Origin: Tetranychus cinnabarinus
Lineage: Eukaryota > Arthropoda > Arachnida > Trombidiformes > Tetranychidae
Length of the DNA stretch: 64,000 nt
NCBI GenBank assembly: GCA_022266195.1
Contig: WHVY01000004.1
Location: 8,449,501-8,513,500, forward strand
Direction of reading: 5' to 3'
The position numbers were made by a program, and so were the translations under genes. Positions 37,003 to 47,053 of the stretch are shown piece after piece (position 1 is the stretch's first letter; each line of letters begins with the position of its first letter). The notes beneath the pieces are model-generated. The model saw nothing but the letters and a program-made list of their open reading frames with translations, was not told where the DNA came from and made no database searches.

Positions 37003-37746
37003 ATGTTTCGCCCAAGACAACCAAGAATCGAACCTTACAACGGTAAGCAATATTCAAACTTGCTGTTAATTTTAGATGATTTTGAAGAATATGCTGACGC
37101 ATATCATTGGGATGACACCGAACGAGTGTCTCAAGTTGTACACTATTTGAAGGATGATGCTAGAATTTGGTATCATCAACGAGCTAAAAAGCTTATTTGC
37201 GAATCAAAAATTGGTTGGGAGAAATTCAAGGAACAAATAAAAGAATATTTTCTCCCTGTAAATTGGATATCGAGCCTGAAAGACGACTTACGAAAACGTT
37301 TACAGCAGCCTCGAGAACCACTATCAAATTATGTGCTTGCCAAACTTGCACTATGCGAGCAAATTGACCCTACTATGAGTGAAGCTGCCAAGCTTGATCA
37401 CCTCTTCGATAGACTGACACAAGAAATTAGAAGAAACTTGTATCAATTTCAGCCAAAGACTATAGATGAATTTCTGGACTACGGTAAGAGGATTGAAAGA
37501 GGTAACGTACTTACCTCTTCCGACAACAGCCATACTGAGCCAGCCGTTAAACAATTATGTGACCGTGTTGATCGGTTGGTAATGAGTCTCTGTCAAGATA
37601 ATGAGTGTGTAGATCATTTACAAGAGCAAAGACTAACGGAACACCGTCCGATCTGCAGGTCATGTGGTGCGAAGGGACATCATTCATTAAATTGCCGTTC
37701 AAATTTTAATTTGTACTATCCCCATAATGAACATTACCAATCATAA
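37003..37746 (+). CDS. Retrotransposon Gag-like protein with one CCHC zinc knuckle
   Basis: The 247-residue intact ORF starts at the ATG at 37003. The body (IEPYNGKQYSNLLLILDDFEEYADAYHW..., ARIWYHQ, WEKFKEQIKEYFLP, DDLRKRLQQPREPLSNYVL, FDRLTQEIRRNL) is the Ty3/gypsy-type Gag capsid fold. A CCHC knuckle C-x2-C-x4-H-x4-C lies near residues 220-233. No protease, reverse transcriptase, RNase H or integrase follows: only about 235 noncoding bases separate the stop from a polypurine tract. This is either a gag-only non-autonomous retrotransposon or a relic that lost pol. The intact frame could also mean a captured host gene, but the neighbouring PBS- and PPT-like motifs favour an element. Confidence 0.85.
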   Translation: MFRPRQPRIEPYNGKQYSNLLLILDDFEEYADAYHWDDTERVSQVVHYLKDDARIWYHQRAKKLICESKIGWEKFKEQIKEYFLPVNWISSLKDDLRKRLQQPREPLSNYVLAKLALCEQIDPTMSEAAKLDHLFDRLTQEIRRNLYQFQPKTIDEFLDYGKRIERGNVLTSSDNSHTEPAVKQLCDRVDRLVMSLCQDNECVDHLQEQRLTEHRPICRSCGAKGHHSLNCRSNFNLYYPHNEHYQS

Positions 37747-37783
37747 CAAGATCATCTTAATCATTAGCCTTTCGAAAATAATT

Positions 37784-37950
37784 GTAAATCAAGTATGAAT
37801 CAAGTTTGAATCAAGTATGAATAAACATGAATCAAATTTGCAGCAAATACTAACAAAATTGGAATCAATGAAAATCAATTGGAATCAATGGGAATCAATA
37901 TGAATCAACGGGAATCAATGGGAATCAATTGGAATCAATTGGAATCAAGG
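37784..37950 (+). repeat. AATCAA tandem array (10-bp and 11-bp units)
   Basis: 37861-37950 is nine consecutive 10-bp units of the form GGAATCAATT/G with few changes. Before it, 37784-37840 has 11-bp units such as AATCAAGTATG and AATCAAGTTTG. The array sits between the gag stop codon and the polypurine tract, where pol would be in a complete element. Being 10 bp long it cannot encode a repeat protein in one frame. Confidence 0.85.
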
Positions 37951-37981
37951 AGATTTTAAGTCCAAGAGACTGGACTCTGTT

Positions 37982-37991
37982 AAGGGGAGGA
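37982..37991 (+). other. Polypurine tract-like motif
   Basis: AAGGGGAGGA followed by TGATGTGTTAC fits a retroelement polypurine tract with the 3' LTR starting at TG. The following sequence is not a visible copy of the 5' LTR-like segment. Confidence 0.45.
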
Positions 37992-38164
37992 TGATGTGTT
38001 ACTCTACCTGAACATAATATTTTTAGGAATTTGCGTTCCTATGAAGACCAAGTTTGACTCACGTAAGCGATTACATCAAATACCTTGCTCAAATCGGAAA
38101 AATCTTTAATTGTCCGATTGGTTACGGCTCGTATGCTAAAAGTTCATCAAGCCGCAATTCTTAA

Positions 38165-38740
38165 CTCGAAAGTCAAAGCTGAGACACATTTAATCATCAA
38201 ACAGTAAACAGAAAATTCATTAAATCAAAAAATACCTGCTTTCTCAATGCTTTTGGATACTGTTTTCACACTGCCACCCTGAACAGCATTTTCTCAGAAA
38301 TCTGAGTTTCCTAGTAAGTTTACACTTTTAAAGTGATTTCATCAGACACCTTCGATCAGAGGAATTCTTTTATTACACGAAGCGTGCTAATTCGTGTAAT
38401 AACTCTTATTGTACCAGAAGTTTATCTAATCACAATTTTTGACCCGAAATTCAAAGTTAAGAAACTTATTCACCAGTTGAATATTGTTGCTTTTCAGACC
38501 ACCTGAACATGAGTTTCTCATCATTCTGAGTTACTATTCCTACTTCCGAAGTTGAGACACATATAAATCATTGAACTTAATCAGTAACTTCATCAAATTA
38601 AAAAATATTTGCTGTCTTCCACTATGTCTTTTTTCACTGCCACCCTAAACAGGATTTTCTTGAGAATCTGAGTTTCTAGAAAGCTTAACGTTTAACTTTT
38701 AAAGGGATTCCATCAAACACCTTCGATCATAGGAAATTTG
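38165..38740. repeat. Diverged tandem duplication, about 370-bp spacing
   Basis: The block at about 38165-38370 (GAGACACAT..., CACTGCCACCCTGAACAG, ATCTGAGTTTC, CACCTTCGATCA) recurs at about 38545-38740 with the same order of blocks (CACTGCCACCCTAAACAG, ATCTGAGTTTC, CACCTTCGATCA). Divergence is substantial. A shorter upstream match (ACCTGAACAT near 38019 and 38501) suggests the unit may begin at the putative 3' LTR. Confidence 0.7.
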
Positions 38741-38749
38741 CACCACTAT

Positions 38750-39840
38750 TTTAATGTATTTTACACGCCCTAATCATAAACATCCACCAAATCAAACATC
38801 AGCACTTTTGGAAAAAAATTTTCTCAAAAAGTTGTCCGTTCCTGTCATCCACCCCTTTAGCATGGCTTTTTTCACCATACTTTCCACCTTTTACTCCATA
38901 TTTTGCATTATTTTTTCAACATTTTTTACCGTATTGTTACCACTCAATCTAAAACATCTACCACATCCACTGATTCAAACTAAATCACTTTTTGAAGAGA
39001 TTTTTCTCGCAAAAATTGTCCACCGCTTTTATCAACCACTTTTTTACTGTCCTTTCACCATACTCCTCATCATATTGTCTACCACCCAGTCTAAAAACAC
39101 CAAATCAAACAGCATCACTTTTTGCAGAGACTTTTCTCAACAAAATTGTCCACCAGATTTTAATCCACTTTCATCCACCAATTTAGAGCAGCTTTTTCAC
39201 CATATCTGCAAACAGTTTTAAGATTATCCACCACCCTAATCATACTTAATGCTCACTTTCCATCATATCCCAAAATTCATCGAAGTTTTGATGGTTTAGG
39301 TGGTGGATGATTTTATAAAAATTGTTTGATATTGTGGTGAAAAAATGTGGTGGAAAAAGCCATTCTAAAGTGGTGGCTGAAAGTGGTGAACAAATTGTTG
39401 AGAAAGTTCTCTTTAAAAAATGATGTTTGATTTGGTGAATGTGGTGGTTGTGTTAGATTGAGTGATGGACAATATTATGGACAATACGGTGAAATAAGGT
39501 AAAAAAGTGGTTGATAAAGTGATGAATGTGGTTAAAAAAGCCGGTCCCACTGAATACAATAAATTTAATCCATATTTAAAGACTCAAATTCCAGCTTTTT
39601 TCCACCACATTTTTTCAGTTTTTTCCACCGCTTAATCTAACACGCCAATTGAATCAAACATCATCACTTTTTAAAGAGAATTTTCTCAACAAAATTGTCC
39701 ACCAATTTAGAATGGCATTTTTCCACCAAATTTTCAAACAATTTTTCATAAGATTGACCACCAACTAAATTGTCAATTTTTTCGCGCATTTTACACCATC
39801 TATCCACCATTCAAAAACAGATCACTTCAATTTTCCGTTA
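38750..39840. repeat. Degenerate CCACC-rich repeat field with an inverted middle section
   Basis: Copies of a unit containing ATCAAAC.TCA.CACTTTTT, TTTTCTCAA.AAAATTGTCC and CACCA occur on + near 38787, 38967, 39103 and 39655. The section at about 39290-39540 carries the same unit in reverse (GGTGGTGAAAAAATGTGG, GAGAAAGTTCTCTTT, TGATGTTTGATTTGG). Spacing is irregular, about 130-180 bases. The 155-residue ORF at 38754-39221 is a translation of the repeat and is not called as a gene. Confidence 0.7.
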
Positions 39841-40859
39841 AATTCGAAAATTGGCTGACTCAACATGTTCACCCATGAGTTTTGCCGGTAAAAAATGACT
39901 TTCAGATCTCTAACTCAAGCGGTTACAAAAAGCGGTCAATTTAACTGAAATTGAAGTGATCTGCTTTTGAGTTGGAAAATGAGTTTTATGGAAAAATCTG
40001 GTTTTATTATTGAAATAAGGCGATCGAAGCTTCAAATTTGACCTCAATTGAATTTTATCGAAAACTGGCCACTCAAACAAATTTTCAATAGCACTGATAC
40101 ACTCAGTTTTTATACCCCTAAAAACTCACTAAGTCCCAACTCTTAACGGTGAAATCAAAGTTTTTGGACATTGTCCTTTGGTTCAGTTGAGGCATGATAT
40201 TTTTTACCTAACTCTTTACTCGAAAAATGGTTTTACATATCCTACTAATTTAACAATAAACCAACAACCTGAACAACCAAAAATTTTTGCCCCCAAAGTC
40301 AATGATAAAAGATACGGATTCTGCATTTTTTCCCCTACCCTGTTTAAACGCTAATTTCTCAGGTACCTAAATTCCGATGGAGTTCAGACTATTTTTCGTG
40401 AATGTAGTTTAATCATGACTTTCAGGCTGTGAAAAAATTTTCTTTAGAAGCCTTTTAGTTTGGCCACAATCTTTACGCAAAAATTGTTTTGACTTTATAT
40501 ATTGTATATAGATTTATAATGAAAGAAATCTAATCGAATTCGACGAAATTCAAAAGTAGAACTAACTCCTCCTGAATAGAGGCCATTAAAAAATTTATGC
40601 AGTTTCTCAATGGTGACTGTACTTTCATTGCGATATCTTTTCATTTTTCTGCTACTGTTTCATGTACTTCACAGTGTCAGCAATGTATCTACAATTAAAT
40701 GCCCAAATATCATTAACGCGCACTATCACGATAAAGTATAAATAGACCTCCACAATATAAGGCAAAAAGATTGAAAACAACCAAGGTCACTTTCCTTGTA
40801 CGCGATCAATGCGTCAATGAAGGGATATCGTCATCAATTCGGATAACAGTTCATCATTA

Positions 40860-41260
40860 CTGTAAAACCTCTCAAAGGTTGTGAGAAACTGAACTACCCC
40901 ATCTAGCGGATTTGAGCTTTTACCCCGCTTTTGCAACGAGTTGCACAAACAATATCGCTAGAGGCAGGACCGCTCACAACCTTTGAGAGTTAGCCTAATG
41001 GGTTAACTCCAACGGCGATAAGACTGCTAACTTTCATATGTTGTGCTCTGCATCTTGGGGTTAGCGCTCGAATCTCGTCGAAGTCCTTAGGTCGACCCTC
41101 TCAAGCTTACCCAGAGCATAAGCCCTCTGGAAACCCTCTCTCCCCTACCCTGGATTCGTCAAACTAACAAATGTGTAACCAGCGCAAAAAGCTGGTGCGG
41201 TCCCTGTCGGGCCGGTCCAAAAACCGATAATGAGAGTACAACCTTTGAGAGGTTATACTG
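40860..41260. mobile_element. MITE with 23-bp terminal inverted repeats and TA target site
   Basis: Left end CTGTAAAACCTCTCAAAGG and right end ...CCTTTGAGAGGTTATACTG are inverted over 23 bases with two mismatches, flanked by TA at 40858-40859 and 41261-41262. The interior has no transposase. A third, perfect 17-base inverted copy of the inner repeat (CTCACAACCTTTGAGAG, 40974-40990) lies inside. The sequence from 40991 on is GC-richer and may be an insertion. Confidence 0.8.
40991..41235 (+). repeat. tRNA-derived SINE-like insert within the MITE
   Basis: An A-box-like TTAGCCTAATGGGTTAAC starts near 40991 and a B-box-like GGTTAGCGCTCGAATCTCG near 41061, about 70 bases apart as in RNA polymerase III SINEs. 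The stretch is clearly GC-richer than the surroundings. It does not fold into a clean tRNA by eye. Confidence 0.4.
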
Positions 41261-41262
41261 TA

Positions 41263-42240
41263 GTTAGAAAACTTTACCTCTAAATAGAGCCACAAGATGG
41301 AAGCTCATTCAAATTTTGAATTTTACTAATAAACTGTTAGTACTGCTATCTGATGGATACATTTTGAGCTAATGTACGAATTTATCGACATCCAAATTAG
41401 GATTTTCCCAATGAATTAACATTGATAGTGTTGTTCGATCAAGCAATCTAAAAATGAAACGATGAGACTTTTTTAAAATGAATCAAAATCATAGCGATGT
41501 ATCATAACTGAATTGGCTTACAAGAGTGAGTTTCTTACATCAAAACCATCTACTCATCCATCAACCCCTTAGCTTTCAACAATTAATAACGAAGACGATT
41601 CAATACATCATTGAAAATGCTTTTCCTATTCAATATTAAGATTCAGAAAAAGGTACAACTTTGCATTTCAATCGTTAATGTTTCAAATCAAGAGCTGAAG
41701 CAAACAACTGACTTGTTTGAAGTACATGCATCAATGAAATTAAAAAGGTATACAATGTTCACTAATTACTGGTCAGCCTGACTTAACCTCGTCTCTTTAT
41801 CAGTTGTTTGATATCAAACTTTTGCTTCTCATTAACTTGGGTCTTTCTCAACCCTGAAAATTGATAAAGGTGCAATTAAAATCAATGTTATTGCTGAAAA
41901 ATACTGCAAGGCCAGTAAATTTCCTGTTTATATCAGACGCACATGTTACAAGCAACTACTCCGTTCAACACTCTAGTGACCTTAATCACAGCCTCCTTTG
42001 GTTGAAATTACATCGAGTCAACCTTGCTTCATCATTCACCAAGCATTTACCATTAAAAGGCAATAATGATTAATTGAAGCAACGTTAAAACACAAACTTC
42101 CTTTACCATCAATAATTATCATTTGGCAACGATTAACAGACCACAGTATCATTTACATAGACTTTGCGAGCAACAAAGACGTCTTCTGTGTTGAGGAAGA
42201 CATGAATTAAATGTTAACTTGTAAAGTAAAATGCTGTGTT
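41263..42240. other. Intergenic region upstream of the PAQR gene
   Basis: No gene is supported. The ORF at 41861-42073 has no recognisable feature. Confidence 0.5.
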
Positions 42241-42254
42241 TAAATAAACCGGTC

Positions 42255-42290
42255 TGAGAGAGAGAGAGAGAAAAGAGAGAAAGTGAGAAA
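42255..42290 (+). promoter_or_regulatory. GAGA tract upstream of the PAQR gene
   Basis: A (GA)n run (about 16 bases) followed by GA-rich sequence lies about 260 bases before the PAQR start codon. In arthropods such tracts are bound by GAGA factor in promoters; here this is only positional inference. Confidence 0.35.
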
Positions 42291-42543
42291 ACAAAAAAAA
42301 AGTGAGTTTCTTATCTTCATCATTTCGTCGATTAGTGCAACAAAAACTCATCAACCAATAAACATAAACCTTTCCCATTGCAACCTGTGAATTAATAAGT
42401 AAAGATTAATTCAACATTGCTATCAAAACGGATTATCATTAAACCAGACAAAATGAGATGAAAAGTTAACCTTAAAAAAGTAGTTTTCAAGTTACCAACA
42501 AAAAAGTGTACAGTTTTTTCCTGGTTTCACCCAAAGACTCGAA

Positions 42544-42962
42544 ATGAATGTTGAATGTTTATCGAAACCTGAGTCAAAATCATTACCAACCAAGCCATCA
42601 ACCGAGCCAACAAGTCCACTCTCATGGCCTCTCTGCCATTTCCATTCGTTGCCTTCTTGGCTTCAACACAATGAATACCTCATAAGTGGACATCGTCCAC
42701 CTTTACCTTCTTATAAAGAATGTATTCGCTCAATATTTCGCCTTCACACGGAAACAATCAACATCTGGTCACATTTCATCGGCTTTGCCATCTTCGCCTC
42801 ACTAACAGTTCGGTTCATGCTTTATGCGCCCAACCATTTCGCGGCAACTGATCGACTGGTTTTGGAAACCTTTTTGTTCGCAGCTACCTTTTGCTTTGCC
42901 TTTTCAACAGCCTATCACACCTTCTCATGTCACTCGCCCAATGCGTCCGACCTTTTCTGCAA
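42544..42962 (+). CDS. PAQR gene exon 1
   Basis: Encodes the cytosolic N terminus, TM1, TM2 and the first zinc histidine. The donor GTAAGT follows TTC TGC AA. Confidence 0.92.
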
Positions 42963-45900
42963 GTAAGTCACGAACCAAACAACCCTTAGAGCAAATGTAA
43001 CCATTAACCAATCTTCTTAAGTCACACAAAAACGAATTTTCTTTCGAGTTTCCATCAAGTTCCAAATGTACTAAAACCATGGTTTTCCGTTGGTTTCATC
43101 CATTCCCAACCATTAACCCTTCCATTATGATCCTTTTAAATTCATTTCAAAATTGCATTCAAACTTTTACTCACCTTCATAGCTTTTACCTTTCATGTTC
43201 ATCTTGGACTGAGTTTCATGGAAATACACTTTCAGACTTTGCTCAATTCTCATTAATCTTTTTTCTTCCTTTTCTCTGTTCTTCTCATTTCACGACTATT
43301 CTGCTGATTGCCTTTTTCTTTTTCACCATGATCATGTTCACATAGACTCTTCTTTTAGCTCATTCTTATCATGATAACTCTTATCTATTTTCACTTTCCA
43401 TCACAAGCTTTACACAATTGCCTTTCACATCTCTTATCATAATCGATGTCACCATCATTTGTTCAACAATCTAATTAAATTTAACCAACATGAGATGATA
43501 ATTCCTTGAACCATTGAAACAATTTTCCATTAATTGATTTCACTGATTGTTTCCTCTTGATTAACATTAACAGCAAAAAAACAGAGAAACAAAAGTTAAC
43601 AAAATGAAACCAATGCAACACAATCACTTATCATGATAATCTGTTTTTTTTACTCATTTTTTCTTCTTCTCTCTACTCGTATCATCAATCATTAAGCTTT
43701 ATCTCATCCCTTTCTGGTTAATTAATAAAGCCTTTTGTACTAATCGAAAGTCAATTACAAGAAACATGATTAAGACACAATTAACTTGACCACACTTTGT
43801 TACACTTTTAATCTCTCATCAATCATCTTCAAGAAACTGCACAAAAAGCAAAACTCGAAACATTCAAACTTCCAAAGTTGATCCAGATTTACATCAAAAC
43901 ATTGAAACTGATAAAAGCTGATCTTGCACAAGATTAGCTAATTGTGTCAGCTTTCAATGCAACACAATTGGTTGTTCAATTGAGCCACACCGCTTGATAC
44001 TTTGTTATCACTTGGTTTTTGTACAAAGGTATTGATGCTACTACCTTCTCTGATTACCTTGAGTTTATGAGCTTCCAATAGATCATGTTGGATAAGCAAA
44101 AGTTGCTCACTTAGAACGAGATTTTTTTTCAGAAAAACCTTGAGTTTTACTTTTCTTGTTTCTTGCTTCTGGAAAAACCTTGAAGCTGAAGAGAGTTGGA
44201 ATGACGTTAAAAGTAAAGTGAAGGTTTCATTGGTTGACTTGGAAAGAAGAGAGGAAAATGTTGCTCATGGTGAATCCAAAAGAATTTCAACTCTCATGAA
44301 ACTTGTGCAATTTTGATGAGAAAATTTCATGTAAACTCGAATTTGATTTAAAAATAGATTGCGGAAGGAAAAGCATTTTGACACTTAGTTGAAATTGTTA
44401 ATCAAATGACAATTAAATTTGTCAATTTTGTCGATTCCAATTGGAATATGAGAAAAGAAACAAATTTCTCGGTCATTACCTTAATAATTGCTGATCACAT
44501 TCAATGAAATTAATTGATTGAAGGTAATCAGTTTTACTGGAAACAAGAATTGTTCAGTCAAACAGAAAATCATGTTCATCTTTTACCTTTTCATGGTTGA
44601 CTTTCTGAGCAAATCTTTTCTATGCAAATATCAATCACTTTTTCCCGTCTCATGTTAATTCATTTCTTATCTCCACGAGAAAGTCATAAACCAAAAGACT
44701 TTCAAGAAAAGTAGAAAAGAAAGAAATTATTGATTGAAATTCATTAGATGAATCGAAAGTGAAACAACAATGATAAAGAATGTTCATGATTTCTTCTAAT
44801 TTCATGGTTAAAATACTTTTACCAGGATAATTGTAAAACCATTAATACTTTTGGACTCAGTTTCTGTTCAATCCTTTTTCTTCTTCGCTTCACTCGATTC
44901 TGTAAATCTTTTTTTCTCAACTGTCCTATTCTCATTCATGGGATTCATTGAGTCAATGAACAATTTACTTTTGAAAAATAAAAACTCAACAAAATTGAAA
45001 GCTTCAAGAAGCGTTATTGGATGAAAAATTGCAATCAAATAAAAATTTCATGTAGAAAAGGTTCGAATGAATTGGTCTGATGGGAGAAAGAAATTAGTAA
45101 ATGAAGAAAAAATTAAACTACAATTAAATGAACAATTAAAAGAATTGACTTTGTTAATCTTTGAATCCTTTTCTTTACATCTTTGATCTTTCATGAGCTT
45201 CTCCTCAGCAACTCTTATCCTTTTCATTTGAAACTTTCAGTGATTTAACTCATTGCTAATTCCATTTAACATTGAATTTCTTCTTCTAAAAAAAGTTGAA
45301 TCATTAGGTTTTCAAGGTAATCGAAGTGAACAGTTTTGAACAAAATCATTTATAAGAGCCAATTAAAATAGTCGCATTCAAAATGAGTTACAAGTCTTTA
45401 GATAGAAAAATCGTGAAAAGGTCAATAACTTTTCGAAAAGTAAATGAAGTTCAAGTCAAATCACCGGAAAACTCGACGAAATTATACGACTTAGAAAGTT
45501 GCTCTAATTTTTCGAAGAACTTTTTTGTCTCTTTTTCACAATTTTCTTGTTCTAATTGTTCTTAGATTGGACTATTGTGGAATCGTTTTGCTGATTGCTG
45601 GCTCGTTGCTGCCGTATGTTTATTATGGCTTTTACTGTGAAAATATGCCTAAACTTGCTTATCTAGTCTTAATTGGTACTCTTTGCATATTGACTTTGAC
45701 AGTGAGCCTGTCTGATCAGTTTGGAACTTCTGAAGCTGCACCTTTCAGGGCAAAGATATTCACTTCATTTGGCATGACAGTGCTCTTCCCTTCGATCCAT
45801 GTCATTGTTAATGGATCAGTTATAACCGATGCTATACTCTGGGAAGGTTTCCTCAACATTTGCTCAACTGGAGCCATTTACTTTACAGGAGCCTTAGTCT

Positions 45901-46091
45901 ATGCTCTCAAAGTACCTGAACGATTCTTTCCCGGTAAATGTGACCTTTGGTTCCATTCCCATCAACTGTTTCACATTCTGGTTGTTTGTGCAGCTGTAAC
46001 CAACTACCAAGGTCTATCCGATATGGCCTGGTATCGAGCAAGTCGACCCATTTGCTCAGCTGATCTCTACGGTTCCCAAATATTGTTTTAA
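42544..46091 (+). CDS. Adiponectin receptor-like PAQR seven-TM protein
   Basis: Two exons, 42544-42962 and 45566-46091, join in phase 2 to give 314 residues. It belongs to the PAQR family (AdipoR branch), a zinc-dependent seven-TM family in which AdipoR acts as a ceramidase-like regulator of lipid and energy metabolism, with a cytosolic N terminus. The AdipoR entry motif (LISGHRPPLPSYKECIRSIF, RLHTETINIWSH) is intact. Zinc ligands are all present: His125 in AYHTFSCHS, Asp142 in KLDYCGI, His272 and His276 in HSHQLFH. RFFPGKCDLWF matches the motif before the last helix. The N-terminal tail (about 40 residues) is shorter than in vertebrate AdipoR1. The ATG at 42544 is the first in this frame. 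It converges on the GPCR gene, with 260 bases between stops. Confidence 0.93.
42963..45565 (+). other. 2.6-kb intron of the PAQR gene
   Basis: No coding exon is supported; ORFs at 43079-43345 and 45383-45565 show no domain. Two copies of the TATCATGATA palindrome lie at 43367 and 43629. Confidence 0.75.
45566..46091 (+). CDS. PAQR gene exon 2
   Basis: The acceptor TTCTTAG is followed by A, which completes AAA (Lys140), then LDYCGI. It encodes TM3-TM7 and the zinc residues Asp142, His272 and His276, to the TAA at 46089-46091. Confidence 0.92.
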
Positions 46092-46116
46092 CTTTTGTTA
46101 AACTCAAACAATTAAC

Positions 46117-46148
46117 ATTAAAATTTTTCAATAATTTACTTTTTTATT
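46117..46148. terminator. Poly(A) signals of the converging PAQR and GPCR genes
   Basis: ATTAAA at 46117-46122 (+) lies 26 bases after the PAQR stop. TTTATT at 46143-46148 reads AATAAA on -, about 200 bases after the GPCR stop. The 3' ends would nearly touch. Confidence 0.4.
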
Positions 46149-46351
46149 GAACAAAAATTTATTCAACTTGTAAGTATAAAACCGACTCGAGACTCATTGG
46201 TTCATGTTCATTGAACATTTCACTTCAATTTATTAGAAAGTTATCTTTAATATTATTGATATATCAACTCTTATAGCTCTGATAATTTGAATGAACAAGA
46301 GTAACAAATGCAAGCGAGAAAAAAAAGGTCAACAGCGAAAAAGGCTGTTTT

Positions 46352-47053
46352 TCAAAATTTAATCGACAGTCGAGTAGATGATCTATCATTAAAAGTTGAT
46401 CTACTTTGTGACCTGCTTATCCAATGGCCACTTGGTCCACTTGACAATCTCGAGACGTCCCTTAGCGCAACAACCTCACACTGTTTATCAAACCTACCAT
46501 GAACTTGGGACTTTGTTGAGCTACTCGTTTCATCATGGCAAGTATCCGAGGTAATCAGGTAACTTGGAGTATTGAAGAGTATTTGACGAAAGGCATTCTT
46601 AAAGTCTTGATTACAAAATGCGTAAATCAAGGGATTGAGGGAAGAGTTGAGGTAACCCAACCATTGGATTCCCGTCTTTACTTCATAAGGTGTTTGACAA
46701 GAGTCACAGTAGGCTTCAATGAGATAATAGATGAAAAAGGGAAGCCAGCAAGCACAAAAGACGCCCATGATGATGCCAAGGGTTCGAATGGCTTTCGTTT
46801 CAACCAGCAATTGTTTGGTTTTCCTTTTCAATCGTTTACCCGAATCCAGTAAATCACCTGAATCACGGCTTCCACTTGTCGAAGTGTAAGTTGAACCCAT
46901 GGATGAACTTTCCTTTAATGTATACTCGACTTGCTTTATCTGGCGTGATTGTTCCTCAGCAATTATTAATATTCTCATGTAAACGTAAAACATAACAATC
47001 AGTGGTACATAAAATGAAATGCTTGAAGACACAATGGCATAGACACGGTTTAC
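46352..47053 (-). CDS. GPCR gene last exon (TM5-TM7, C tail)
   Basis: Acceptor AACAG before 47053, phase 0. It encodes VNRVYAIVSSSISFYVP, a third cytoplasmic loop rich in Ser/Thr/Gly and ending KRKTKQLLVETKAIRTLG, TM6, TM7, and a Ser/Arg-rich tail of about 75 residues. Confidence 0.92.
   Translation of the reverse strand, partial: VNRVYAIVSSSISFYVPLIVMFYVYMRILIIAEEQSRQIKQVEYTLKESSSMGSTYTSTSGSRDSGDLLDSGKRLKRKTKQLLVETKAIRTLGIIMGVFCACWLPFFIYYLIEAYCDSCQTPYEVKTGIQWLGYLNSSLNPLIYAFCNQDFKNAFRQILFNTPSYLITSDTCHDETSSSTKSQVHGRFDKQCEVVALRDVSRLSSGPSGHWISRSQSRSTFNDRSSTRLSIKF

Noticed and set aside
38754..39221. 155-residue plus-strand ORF
   Set aside because: It translates a degenerate CCACC/TTTT repeat field; the same unit recurs in other frames and on the other strand.
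41010..41090. Functional tRNA gene
   Set aside because: A- and B-box-like motifs exist but no clean acceptor stem or anticodon arm can be formed; a SINE is more likely.
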